A DNA stretch of 10,044 bases. It comes from Kiritimatiellia bacterium. Lineage in GTDB: Bacteria; Verrucomicrobiota; Kiritimatiellia; JAAZAB01. The stretch is taken from the NCBI GenBank assembly GCA_018400335.1, contig JAGYMT010000038.1, positions 1 to 10,044 of the forward strand, read 5' to 3'. The stretch's first letter is position 1; every line of letters starts with the position of its first letter. A model generated the notes under the pieces. The model saw only the letters and a program-made list of their open reading frames with translations, was not told the origin of the DNA and did no database searches. The position numbers and the translations under genes are program-made. Positions 1 through 6,834 of this stretch are shown here, piece after piece.

Positions 1-542
1 ACAGAGAGCGTGAGCAGGTCTATAACGAAAGGCAGTGCGCGCATTATCACCTTATGCCGCAGGGCGATGGCCTGCTTCAGCCACATCCGCGGATATATGG
101 CCAGCCATACCAGCATGATGCCCGCCAGCGCCATGAACCTCGAAGCATTTGCGCCGTGAAACGGCTTGCCGGACATCGCGAAAAGGCTCACCATGAAAAT
201 TATCGCAACGGAGCCTATCACAAGCGGGGTGAGCACGAGCAGCGACAGATACTCGTCCGGCGAGATGACGTCGTCGAACCCGCTCGATGCAAGTTTCTTA
301 AAAACCGGGAGCTGAAACCGCTGGAGCGCCGGCCTTCTGAGAAACGGCTTCATGCCCGGCGTGAGAGGAAGGAGCAGCCGCAGGATCAGGGGCAGCCTGC
401 GCTCCTGGCGCCGTCCGTCGGCCAGCGTAACGTACGTGATGCCCACAGCCGCGTCCCCGAAATACCACGTGAGGCCCGCGGCAAAGAAAGCCCACAGCGA
501 GGCAAGCACGTATGGAATAAATGTTTCGTATTCGACTATCAT
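1..542 (-). CDS. tadC: TadC, inner-membrane platform protein of the Tad pilus (3' end cut by window edge)
   Basis: This open frame starts at ATG 542 and runs off the left edge, giving the first 180 residues. It begins MIVEYETFIPYVLASLW, has a membrane segment at about residues 8-27, a basic cytoplasmic stretch (ADGRRQERRLPLILRLLLP), two more hydrophobic segments near residues 100-120 and 140-157, and ends at the edge with LPFVIDLLTLSV. That last string is the typical entry to the T2SS-F domain of TadC proteins, which continue with a Glu-Ala-Gly stretch. Known TadC proteins pair with TadB in the inner membrane as the platform on which the CpaF/TadA ATPase acts. The start lies 3 bp after the tadB stop with no obvious Shine-Dalgarno sequence, so translation is probably coupled to tadB. 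The catalytically uninformative N-terminal half is all that is visible; the identification rests on the motif and the operon position. Confidence 0.9.
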   Translation of the reverse strand, partial: MIVEYETFIPYVLASLWAFFAAGLTWYFGDAAVGITYVTLADGRRQERRLPLILRLLLPLTPGMKPFLRRPALQRFQLPVFKKLASSGFDDVISPDEYLSLLVLTPLVIGSVAIIFMVSLFAMSGKPFHGANASRFMALAGIMLVWLAIYPRMWLKQAIALRHKVIMRALPFVIDLLTLS

Positions 543-545
543 GGC

Positions 546-1448
546 TCAAATGTCAATGGTTATGATCCTGCGGATAAGCAGTATCCCGATGACCTCGAGA
601 ACGCCCACCGCCCCGATGGTCATCATGCCCGGAACGGATTTCAGGAATGAAACCATCATCGAGGGATCGAGCCCGAACATGGCCAGGCCAAGGAGTATCG
701 GCATCGCGCCCACCACTATACCCTGCATCCTGCCCTGCGCGGTCAGCATCTGGATGCGGCCCTGTATCCGAATCCGCTCGCGGATGGTCCCGGAGATCCG
801 CTCGAAAACCTCGGTTAGATTGCCGCCGGTCTGGCGCGCTATCTCGATGGCCGCGATCATCAGTGTCAGGTCCTCGCTGTTCACCCGATTATCGAGATTG
901 GATAGAGCTTCCTCAAACTTGACGCCGACGCGCGTCTGCTGGAGGAAATGCCCGAATTCGAGGGAGATAGGGTTCTGGTTCTGCTGAACGATATGCTCGA
1001 ACGCCTGGAGAATGCTCGAGCCCGAGCGGAGCGCGTTGCTCATAGTCATAAGCGCGTCCACCAACTGATCGTTGAATCGCTGCAGCCGCTTGTTCTTCAT
1101 GAAGGTCAGCACCCGTTTGGGAAGGCTGAGCGCGGCGGTTCCCATCAATCCGCCGATGACCAACCCCCTCGCAAACCCGCCGAGCGACCGGAAGTTGCCG
1201 GTGAGAAAGAAGAAAACCACGAATACCGCTATCGCCGAGGTCCACGCTATCTCCAGGATGCGGCGCGGCGGGATGAAGAGGAAGATATCCTCGAACTGGC
1301 GCGAGGTCTGCTCCGTGTAGGTGCTCGAGTAAGACTCCGCGCCGGCGTTCAGGGCGCGCAGAAAGGAATAACAAAGGCCGGCAAAGCACGCCATGTGGAG
1401 CGTCGGAATTATCCAGAACATCAAATCTGACGTTACCTGTTCCATCAT
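546..1448 (-). CDS. tadB: TadB, inner-membrane platform protein of the Tad pilus
   Basis: 300 residues, a normal length for TadB. Membrane segments are visible at about residues 10-33, 65-83, 92-110, 240-262 and 272-293. A T2SS-F (GspF-type) domain lies between about 128 and 253, with the characteristic run NDQLVDALMTMSNALRSGSS, then GVKFEEALSNL and IARQTGGNLTEVFERIS. In characterised Tad systems TadB and TadC sit in the inner membrane and convert ATP hydrolysis by CpaF/TadA into pilus assembly. The ATG at 1448 overlaps the cpaF stop by 4 bp (ATGA), and a second ATG is the next codon. The stop is followed 3 bp later by tadC. No frameshift or missing segment is seen. Confidence 0.93.
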   Translation of the reverse strand: MMEQVTSDLMFWIIPTLHMACFAGLCYSFLRALNAGAESYSSTYTEQTSRQFEDIFLFIPPRRILEIAWTSAIAVFVVFFFLTGNFRSLGGFARGLVIGGLMGTAALSLPKRVLTFMKNKRLQRFNDQLVDALMTMSNALRSGSSILQAFEHIVQQNQNPISLEFGHFLQQTRVGVKFEEALSNLDNRVNSEDLTLMIAAIEIARQTGGNLTEVFERISGTIRERIRIQGRIQMLTAQGRMQGIVVGAMPILLGLAMFGLDPSMMVSFLKSVPGMMTIGAVGVLEVIGILLIRRIITIDI

Positions 1449-3109
1449 CTTGGCTCGAACATTCCCATGTCAATCGAGAGCCCGCGGGTCTTGATCTGCT
1501 CCAGAAAGGTCGGAACGGATCCGGACGCCGTGAAGTAACCCTCCACCGTGTCATTCTCGTTTATGCCCGTCTGGACGAAGCTGAAAATATCCTGCATCGT
1601 TATCCGGTCCCCCTCCAGACCGGAGACCTCGGTGACGCAGGTGACCTTTCTAGCGCCGTCGCTCAGCCTGGCCGTGTGTATGATCAGGTGAACCGCCGAG
1701 GCTATCTGTTCTCGGATGGCGCGCGCCGGCAGGTCCACGCCCGACATCAGCACCATTGTTTCCAGGCGCGCTATCACGTCGCGCGGGGAATTGGCGTGTA
1801 CGGTGGTGATAGACCCGTCGTGGCCCGTGTTCATAGCCTGGAGCATGTCGAGCGACTCGCCCCCGCGGCACTCACCTATGATCAGCCTGTCGGGCCTCAT
1901 GCGCAGGGCGTTCCTGAGCAGGTCGCGTATGGTGATCGCGCCGCGCCCCTCGATATTCGGCGGCCTTGATTCGAGCCGCACCACGTGCGACTGGGTTAGC
2001 CGCAGCTCCGCTGAGTCCTCGATGGTGATTATCCGGTCTTCGGGCGGGATGAACGAACTCATGACGTTCAGGAAAGTGGTCTTTCCGGAGCCGGTTCCCC
2101 CGGATACCACGATATTCTTGCGCAGCATCACGCATATCCGGAAGAAATCTGACATTCCCGGGCTCATCGAGTCGAAGCCTATCAAATCCTCGACGGTAAG
2201 CGGCTCCTTGGAGAACTTCCTGATCGTAATGCACGGTCCGTTCAGGGCCAGCGGCGGGATTATCGCGTTCACGCGGGATCCGTCCTTCAGGCGTGCGTCC
2301 ACGTACGGCTGGCTCTCGTCAATCCTGCGTCCGATCGGGGCGACGATCCTCTCGATTATCGCCAGAACGGAGCTGTCGTCCATGAAGACCCTGTCACAGG
2401 GAACGAGCCTGCCCCTTTTCTCCGTGTAGATCTGGTCGTTGCGATTCACCATTATTTCCGTGATTTCCGGGTCGGCCAGCAGGTCCTCGAGCGGTCCCAG
2501 GCCGACGGTCTCGTCGTAGATCTCCTTGATCAGAGCGTCCGGCGGCAGCCACGCCGGAAGTCTGTCTACAACGTCCTTCACTATCTCCCTGATCATCTGC
2601 AGCGCGCGCTGGTGAAGATCCTCCTCCTTCACGTGGGCCGCCGTCAGGCGCTTGATATCAAGCCGCTCCAGAAGCTCCTTGTGTATCTGCTTCTTGATCT
2701 GTCGCTTCTGATCCTGCCTCAGGCCATCCTGCGTGGCGACGACCGGTTCGGCCCTCTGGCGCGGAGGGGGGGGCGGCGCGGGTCTTTTCTCAGGCTCGGG
2801 CTCGGGCTGTTCATGACCCTTCACGACGAGGACACAGGATCCCACGCGGATCTTCTGGCCGGGTCGGAAGGCAATGCGTCCGTGTATCCGGCTTTCTTCC
2901 AGGAACGATCCTTTCCGGCTGTTCAGGTCCTCAATGGAAAACCCATCCTCTTTCAGCATCAGGATGGCGTGCCGCTTTTCCACGTCGCCGTCCGGGATGA
3001 CGATCTTGTTGCCGTTCTCGGAGCCTATGGGATATACGCCGGGCCGGATGTCGTGGACTTGCGGCTCGCAGCCCGGTCGGCGTATTTCGAGTGTGAGGAC
3101 ATCGTTCAT
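1445..3109 (-). CDS. cpaF: CpaF/TadA secretion ATPase with N-terminal FHA domain
   Basis: Hexameric type II/IV secretion ATPase that would power Tad pilus assembly from the cytoplasmic face. With the ATG at 3109 it has 554 residues; a GTG at 3115 would add two. The ATG is preferred because AAGGA lies 9 bp upstream of it and only 3 bp from the GTG. Order of parts: FHA-like domain (about 1-98, with IGSENGNKIVIPD and EKRHA), a Pro/Glu-rich linker (about 100-118), a helical N-terminal domain, then the T2SS-E ATPase with Walker A GGTGSGKTT (337-345), Walker B-type RLIIGE (408-413) and the conserved TTVHANSP box ending at 442. All catalytic motifs are intact. Standard CpaF proteins usually lack FHA; here the residues that normally touch phosphothreonine are changed (see findings). 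It sits 2 bp after cpaB and overlaps tadB by 4 bp. Confidence 0.97.
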   Translation of the reverse strand: MNDVLTLEIRRPGCEPQVHDIRPGVYPIGSENGNKIVIPDGDVEKRHAILMLKEDGFSIEDLNSRKGSFLEESRIHGRIAFRPGQKIRVGSCVLVVKGHEQPEPEPEKRPAPPPPPRQRAEPVVATQDGLRQDQKRQIKKQIHKELLERLDIKRLTAAHVKEEDLHQRALQMIREIVKDVVDRLPAWLPPDALIKEIYDETVGLGPLEDLLADPEITEIMVNRNDQIYTEKRGRLVPCDRVFMDDSSVLAIIERIVAPIGRRIDESQPYVDARLKDGSRVNAIIPPLALNGPCITIRKFSKEPLTVEDLIGFDSMSPGMSDFFRICVMLRKNIVVSGGTGSGKTTFLNVMSSFIPPEDRIITIEDSAELRLTQSHVVRLESRPPNIEGRGAITIRDLLRNALRMRPDRLIIGECRGGESLDMLQAMNTGHDGSITTVHANSPRDVIARLETMVLMSGVDLPARAIREQIASAVHLIIHTARLSDGARKVTCVTEVSGLEGDRITMQDIFSFVQTGINENDTVEGYFTASGSVPTFLEQIKTRGLSIDMGMFEPR

Positions 3110-3111
3110 CT

Positions 3112-3921
3112 TCACAGGTCCTTCTTGTGACGTATGTCGCGCTGGCGAATCAGGTTGAGCTCCGGCAGCTTGTTCTGGAGATGATCGAAATTGATGTGCG
3201 GCGTTTCGCTGATAAAGGAAACGTCGGCCGGGTTGCGGAGCGACAGGTACAGGCGGCCGCGGACCGTCTGCGCGAACACCAGCAGCTCGGCTTCGCGGGG
3301 TGTGACCTCGAAGGTGATGGTGCTGTACCCGCGCGGCGCACGGTCGGCGCGCTCCGCCGGGAGATGGGAAGCGCGTTGCGCCATTCTCTGGCCGGTGGCG
3401 AGCACCGTCACGTCCTGGAGAACCGTGAGCGTGACCGTTTCCATCTCGCCGGTTACGGATGCCGACGGAAATGAGAAGGTGCCGAGCACGTCAACACGGT
3501 CGTTCGGCTTCACCATGCTGCTAACCGACGATATGGCGTCAACGGAGATGGAGATCGCGCGCATACCGGGCACAATCGTCTCAGCCAGTCCCGTCTCACC
3601 CCTGAACGGCACGTCAACATCCGACCACTGGATGGGGTCGCCGCGGTTGATGTTGAAAAGCAGTTTCTTTCCATAAATCTCGCGGACTGATTCCGGCATG
3701 ATGACCCTCGTTCCGACGCTCCGCTGGAAGACCATCTTCTTAGCGAGATCGGTCTGCTTGATCATCGAGCCGGCGGGCAGGTCGGCTGCCGCAACAACCA
3801 CCTCAATGCGCCTGGCCTGTTCGAGAATCCTCTCCCTTTCCCTCTGCAGGTACTTGACGGTCAGGCCGAACGCGATGAGTCCGGCCAGGATGGCGATTAT
3901 TAATATGAGCTTCTGTTTCAT
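3112..3921 (-). CDS. cpaB: CpaB/RcpC, periplasmic Tad pilus assembly protein
   Basis: 269 residues from ATG 3921; an ATG eight codons further upstream exists but lacks a ribosome binding site. An N-terminal signal/anchor is visible (MKQKLILIIAILAGLIAFGL). A SAF-type domain at about 40-102 contains VVVAAADLPAGSMIKQTDL, as in nearly all CpaB proteins. A CpaB/RcpC C-terminal domain follows at about 115-233, with GMRAISISVD, KPNDRVDVLGTF, TFEVTPREAELLVFAQ and GRLYLSLRNP. CpaB is known to lie in the periplasm and to act together with the CpaC/RcpA secretin, which suggests a diderm host. It is the first gene of the compact cpaB-cpaF-tadB-tadC operon. No secretin or TadZ gene lies next to it, which is unusual, because cpaC commonly follows cpaB. 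Confidence 0.94.
   Translation of the reverse strand: MKQKLILIIAILAGLIAFGLTVKYLQRERERILEQARRIEVVVAAADLPAGSMIKQTDLAKKMVFQRSVGTRVIMPESVREIYGKKLLFNINRGDPIQWSDVDVPFRGETGLAETIVPGMRAISISVDAISSVSSMVKPNDRVDVLGTFSFPSASVTGEMETVTLTVLQDVTVLATGQRMAQRASHLPAERADRAPRGYSTITFEVTPREAELLVFAQTVRGRLYLSLRNPADVSFISETPHINFDHLQNKLPELNLIRQRDIRHKKDL
3119..3123 (-). promoter_or_regulatory. Ribosome binding site of cpaF
   Basis: AAGGA on the minus strand, inside the last codons of cpaB, 9 bp from ATG 3109. A GTG at 3115 is only 3 bp away and overlaps the cpaB stop, so this site decides in favour of the ATG. Confidence 0.6.
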
Positions 3922-3927
3922 TGTTGC

Positions 3928-3933
3928 ATCTCC
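3928..3933 (-). promoter_or_regulatory. Ribosome binding site of cpaB
   Basis: GGAGAT on the minus strand, with GGAG 8 bp upstream of ATG 3921. It fixes the cpaB start at 3921 rather than at the in-frame ATG at 3945, because the site would lie inside the coding region of the longer form. Confidence 0.65.
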
Positions 3934-4016
3934 ATAACTGATCAAGGGACCGGCTAAACAATCATGCCTCTGGTACTTTATCCTGCCGCCACAACCATAA
4001 CAAGCAAGAAAATCAG

Positions 4017-4042
4017 GCGCCGGGATCAGCTCTTCTCGGCGC
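4017..4042 (-). terminator. Possible weak terminator or attenuator in the cpaB leader
   Basis: On the minus strand GCGCCG and CGGCGC form a 6-bp perfect stem around a 14-base loop. It is followed by CTGATTTTCTT, a short T-rich run. The stem is short and the T-run is broken, so termination would be inefficient. It lies about 95 bp before the cpaB start and covers the end of the 41-residue ORF, where it could separate that ORF from cpaB. Confidence 0.25.
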
Positions 4043-4151
4043 AGCTACGAAAGGGCGAAGATGGATAATAGTCCTGGCGGGTGGCAGTGTTGGTGTTTCC
4101 GCCAACCTTTTCTACTGAATATGGGCGGATGATATCGCTCGATTTGTTCAT
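4026..4151 (-). CDS. Possible 41-residue protein upstream of cpaB
   Basis: A short open frame begins MNKSSDIIRPYSVEKVGG and continues with NTNTATRQDYYPSSPFRSCA before a TGA at 4026. It is polar, has no membrane segment and no domain I recognise. It is listed because the composition reads like a real short peptide rather than a random frame, and because it sits about 100 bp in front of the cpaB operon on the same strand. Against it: the upstream sequence has only a weak GGCGG-like ribosome binding site, and a GC-rich inverted repeat overlaps its last codons. It could equally be the tail or head of a decayed gene, or chance. Confidence 0.3.
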   Translation of the reverse strand: MNKSSDIIRPYSVEKVGGNTNTATRQDYYPSSPFRSCAEKS

Positions 4152-4170
4152 TTTTAACCGCCCGCTTCGC

Positions 4171-4515
4171 TTAAGACGCTAAGAACGCAAAGGGGGGATT
4201 CATATCCGCGGGGTTAACCGCGGATATATTATACTCCTTCTTCATCGCCCGAAGAAGATCTCGAACATAGGAAACTGTTTGCCTGGTTTGTGATATAGTA
4301 TAATCCTTCTGCATGATATGAATTGTCATCATAGCATATCCAGGCAAGGTTGCATTTGTACGGATGGGAGGATCGTTCACCATTATTGCCTTGCGCACCA
4401 GTTTCACGAAGAAGAATACGATATCATGGGAAAGCTCTCCCCCCATCCATGATAGGAAAGCAATACGGAAAATAATAGAAACGTGAATTATTAAGATAGA
4501 ACATTCCCTTATCAT
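4171..4515 (-). CDS. Doubtful hypothetical ORF, 114 residues, in AT-rich spacer
   Basis: An open frame from ATG 4515 with a possible AGAAGG site about 10 bp upstream. The N-terminus is hydrophobic (ECSILIIHVSIIFRIAFLSW), the middle is mixed, and a charged stretch (YVRDLLRAMKKEYN) follows. I recognise no family. The last 20 or so codons coincide with a perfect 10-bp inverted repeat (4202-4227) and with CTTTGCGTTCTTAGCGTCTT, a type of sequence I have seen repeatedly in intergenic DNA of environmental genomes. The base composition is clearly more AT-rich than the surrounding genes. It may be a spurious frame in repeat debris; kept only so the stretch is not left blank. Confidence 0.2.
   Translation of the reverse strand: MIRECSILIIHVSIIFRIAFLSWMGGELSHDIVFFFVKLVRKAIMVNDPPIRTNATLPGYAMMTIHIMQKDYTISQTRQTVSYVRDLLRAMKKEYNISAVNPADMNPPFAFLAS
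4202..4227. repeat. Perfect 10-bp inverted repeat (ATATCCGCGG)
   Basis: The arms ATATCCGCGG and CCGCGGATAT flank the 6-base spacer GGTTAA. No T-run follows on either strand, so it is not a standard terminator. It lies in the AT-rich spacer next to the sequence AAGACGCTAAGAACGCAAAGG and looks like part of a dispersed intergenic repeat. Confidence 0.7.
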
Positions 4516-4678
4516 CGTTTTAAGGCCTTCTCTATCAAGGACGCCATCTCGGGTCTGCTGGTCCGCTGACTAAAGCAACTTTCTTTTTACAAATGCAGCT
4601 TTTTCCTCCTAACGTACTTGAGATACTGAAGGCATAAACAACGTCACCTCAAAGCATTTGCGACCTGTACAGCGAAGC

Positions 4679-4713
4679 CCCGATCCGCTTCGAGATCGGG
4701 ACGAAGCGGGATC
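4679..4713. repeat. Overlapping alternative inverted repeats
   Basis: CCCGATC (4679-4685) pairs with GATCGGG (4694-4700). The internal CGCTTCG (4686-4692) can instead pair with CGAAGCG (4702-4708), with flanking GATC and GGGATC extending that alternative stem. The two folds exclude each other. No gene starts close downstream on either strand, so a regulatory role is not supported. Confidence 0.5.
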
Positions 4714-4855
4714 TTGCAGGCCGATGGGCTCGAACGCCGCGCCGGTCCATCGCAAAGTTCTGCTATATCAGCGCCTTGATATTGCCTGCCAGCAATGGAA
4801 AATCTATTGTTACAATATTCCATACAGATCATGCGCTATCTCCGCCGATGTCCCT

Positions 4856-4883
4856 ATGTTCACACTTAAACAAGTGTGAACAT
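4856..4883. repeat. Perfect 12-bp inverted repeat with 4-base loop
   Basis: ATGTTCACACTT, spacer AAAC, AAGTGTGAACAT. On the plus strand a run of six T follows about 9 bp later, after CGAATTGCGCG, which is too far for a textbook terminator. No plus-strand gene ends just before it. It could be a protein-binding palindrome, a mobile-element end, or an inefficient terminator. Confidence 0.75.
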
Positions 4884-5030
4884 CGAATTGCGCGTTTTTT
4901 GTGCGGACAGGACTTCCGCATGTGAGCGCAGAAGAAGCGATTCATTTTTCCGGATGCCACACACGCTTCGATTTGAAATCATGCCCTAAATGCCGAATGT
5001 CAAGACATGATCCAAATGCCCCTTGGACCA

Positions 5031-6581
5031 TTACACCCCCATCAGGCGGCGCAGGGGTTGCCGGGCGGACGGCTCTATTGCCACGCGCCAAGTCGCGTCC
5101 GGCCAGGCCAATTCCAGCTCCCCGCGATCGAATGGCGGCGCCCAGCCCGGAACGCGCCGAGCGGGTTCGCAAGTGAGCCTGGGCGCGGCGGACGCCTCGC
5201 CTTCGAGGCTGAGCATCCACAGACCGGCCAGGCATTCCATGGCGCCGGGATTTCCATATTCCACCGTCCAATCACAGCGCCCGTCTTCTTCACGCGTGAG
5301 CACCGGCCGCGCGTCCCGCGTGAACGCGAGGTAGCCAAGGCTGACCGTCCGTCCCGGATAGCGAAGCAGCCACTGGTGCCAGCCCGCATCCGGATCCGAT
5401 GGGCCCTCCGAAATCTCCGCGGTGGCGCCCAACAGCCGGAACCGGTCACGAACCCACGGCCAGTCGGCTGACAGGCGCGGCATCCGGCGCAGGGCGATCA
5501 GTCGTCCGTTTTCCACGATCGAGAATGTCTCACCCGCGAGCGGAGGATTGGTCCTGCCCGTCAGAGCCTTTGGAATATGCGCCACTTGCATGAAGTTCGC
5601 CGGGTGCGCGCGCACGACGCCACCCTCCTCCGTCTCCCACTGGAGAAAGCCCCAGTCCCTGTTCTCGTGCCAGAAGGTTACGGGAAAGGATTGCCACGAG
5701 AGCCCCCATGTCGAGGCCTCCGCCGTGGGCATGAGCGGGAAGGACGTCATGCCGCCCAGGCGGGCATCATCGCGTATCGAACCAAGCGCGACGCTGCCGC
5801 CATAACAGGGAAAGGAGGTCTCGCTCGCGCATGGCGCGCGCGGAGGTGCTATCCGGTCCCAGCCAAGCTCGTGGAAGAGCGAACCCAGCGGTGGCTGGTT
5901 GCCCGGCTGAAAGCCCGGGGCCGTGGTCCAGGGCCTGATGCTGTCCCGGTAATTTCGCAGCGGCGGAGGTCCGCCGTAGGAATAGCTGCGGATGTGCGGG
6001 ACGTATACGCCGTTGCCGAAAGAGTCAACTATGCCGAGCAGTTCATTCATGAGGCCTTGATACAGCGCGCGCACTTTCGCGGGCAGTTCCCCGGCGCACA
6101 GCAGCAGCAGGCCCAATTCATTCAGCAGCACTTCCCCGTAGCACATGCTCATGTGCTCGCCCCAGCCCCAGTGTTCGTCGCGCCAGTACTCGCCGGCGGC
6201 AAGGAGATGCGGAGTGATCACCGGGTAGAGGTCGCGCCGGCCGGCCATTTCCGCGATAATCCATGCGCATACCAGATCGCCCATGTATTTGTTGGGATAG
6301 TAATAGAAGCCGTGGCCGTCCACCGCGGTCATGAACCACACGGATAGCTCCGCCAATATCTCATCGATCATTGCGCGGCCTGCGTCATCAAGCGTGTCGC
6401 GGTACCGGATGTTCAGGCCGATCAGGCTCAGACCGCAGAAGAAGGCGGCGTTGGTATCGTTCGGACGAGTCTCCTCCAGGAACCACTTGAGGCAGCCGCG
6501 CAAGCCGCCCTCGCGCACCTGCGCCGCGCGGGTAGCAGTGAGCACGGCGAGCGCCTGCGCCTTATCGCAACGGCCCTCCAT
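5031..6581 (-). CDS. Alpha-toroid / beta-sandwich protein resembling polysaccharide lyases (heparinase-like), probably 5'-truncated
   Basis: 516 residues from ATG 6581. Residues of about 40-240 are helical and aromatic-rich, with NDTNAAFFCGLSLIGL, FYYYPNKYMGDLVCAWIIAE (94-113) and HWGWGEHMSMCYGE (137-150). From about 250 on it is beta-rich (GGSVALG, STWGLSWQSFPVTFW, GFLQWETEEGG, FSIVENGRLIALRR). This order matches the (alpha/alpha) toroid plus beta-sandwich layout of heparinase II/III-type lyases, but I cannot name the family or point to proven catalytic residues. A secreted enzyme would be expected to have a signal peptide, and none is present. There is no ribosome binding site before 6581; the frame stays open only a little further upstream (to about 6640), reading SRSIAEPLSRIFLAA in front of the Met, and overlaps the URO-D-like fragment. 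I infer that its 5' end has been lost. Fold assignment is tentative. Confidence 0.6.
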   Translation of the reverse strand: MEGRCDKAQALAVLTATRAAQVREGGLRGCLKWFLEETRPNDTNAAFFCGLSLIGLNIRYRDTLDDAGRAMIDEILAELSVWFMTAVDGHGFYYYPNKYMGDLVCAWIIAEMAGRRDLYPVITPHLLAAGEYWRDEHWGWGEHMSMCYGEVLLNELGLLLLCAGELPAKVRALYQGLMNELLGIVDSFGNGVYVPHIRSYSYGGPPPLRNYRDSIRPWTTAPGFQPGNQPPLGSLFHELGWDRIAPPRAPCASETSFPCYGGSVALGSIRDDARLGGMTSFPLMPTAEASTWGLSWQSFPVTFWHENRDWGFLQWETEEGGVVRAHPANFMQVAHIPKALTGRTNPPLAGETFSIVENGRLIALRRMPRLSADWPWVRDRFRLLGATAEISEGPSDPDAGWHQWLLRYPGRTVSLGYLAFTRDARPVLTREEDGRCDWTVEYGNPGAMECLAGLWMLSLEGEASAAPRLTCEPARRVPGWAPPFDRGELELAWPDATWRVAIEPSARQPLRRLMGV

Positions 6582-6825
6582 AGCGGCAAGAAAGATGCGC
6601 GAGAGTGGTTCCGCAATACTCCTCGAACCGCGACTGCATGGTCATGCACACGACAGGGTCGGCCAGCATCTGCTCATAGGTGCGGCCTTCGCGATTAAGC
6701 TCAGGATTCAGGACGACGATTCTGCTGTTCACGCCCCAGTTGAGGGGCACGCGTATCGGCGAGCCGGCGGCTTGAGCCTCGTGGACGGCCTGTTTCTCCT
6801 CGTTTGTCGGCAACCGGTTCCTCAT
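6562..6825 (-). pseudogene. N-terminal fragment of a uroporphyrinogen-decarboxylase-like (URO-D family) gene
   Basis: Reads 87 codons from ATG 6825 to a TAA at 6562. Motifs LPTNEEKQAVHEAQAAGSPI, RVPLNWGVNSRIVVLNPELN and YEQMLADPVVCMTMQSRFEE follow the pattern of the N-terminus of URO-D-superfamily proteins of the methyltransferase-like type found in planctomycete- and lentisphaeral-like genomes. Intact members are several hundred residues long, so only about a fifth is present. After about residue 70 the sequence (CGTTLAHLSCRYGGPLR) no longer looks like the family. At that point the overlapping frame of the lyase-like gene opens. The start has a good AAGGA ribosome binding site 9 bp upstream. 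The family call is from memory of motif pattern, not from a search. Confidence 0.45.
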
Positions 6826-6834
6826 GGCTTTCAA

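Larger units (their letters stand above)
4516..5030. other. Intergenic stretch of about 515 bp without a convincing gene
   Basis: No ORF on either strand shows a plausible ribosome binding site together with a protein-like composition. The strong minus-strand AGGAGG near 4606-4611 has no usable start codon behind it (the frames close within a few codons). The stretch contains the inverted repeats at 4679-4713 and 4856-4883. It lies directly downstream of the lyase-like gene and may be remnant DNA from whatever separated the two pilus gene blocks. Confidence 0.6.

Noticed and set aside
54..987. Plus-strand and alternative-frame ORFs opposite tadC and tadB (for example 54-650 and 352-987)
   Set aside because: They are rich in Arg, Pro, Ser and His, have no ribosome binding site, and lie fully opposite genes with clear family motifs.
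1676..3158. Plus-strand ORFs opposite cpaF (1676-1969, 1716-2429, 2612-3130, 2874-3158)
   Set aside because: Mirror frames of a well-conserved ATPase gene; no domain-like composition and no start signals.
3965..4000. Promoter-like TTGTTA ... GATAAA on the minus strand before cpaB
   Set aside because: The spacing is about 15 bp and both hexamers are poor matches, so I do not report it as a promoter, although a promoter somewhere in this leader is expected.
3946..4025. Possible cyclic-di-GMP or other riboswitch in the cpaB leader
   Set aside because: I looked for the conserved GEMM-type blocks on the minus strand and did not find them; only a short GC-rich hairpin is present.
4301..4306. Exact TATAAT on the plus strand in the AT-rich spacer
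   Set aside because: No acceptable -35 hexamer at 16-18 bp and no plus-strand gene downstream; expected by chance in AT-rich DNA.
4658..4879. 73-residue plus-strand ORF and its 62-residue minus-strand counterpart (4644-4832)
   Set aside because: Both cross inverted repeats, lack ribosome binding sites and resemble no family.
4901..5176. Plus-strand ORF with a CPKC motif (KSCPKCRMSRHDP), possible zinc-binding protein
   Set aside because: It starts with GTG without a ribosome binding site, runs into the lyase-like gene on the opposite strand, and its second half is typical shadow sequence. The Cys pair is probably chance.
5577..6347. 256-residue plus-strand ORF opposite the lyase-like gene
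   Set aside because: Composition is Arg/Ala/His-rich as expected from the reverse complement of a GC-rich gene; the minus-strand frame has coherent aromatic motifs and a toroid-like pattern.
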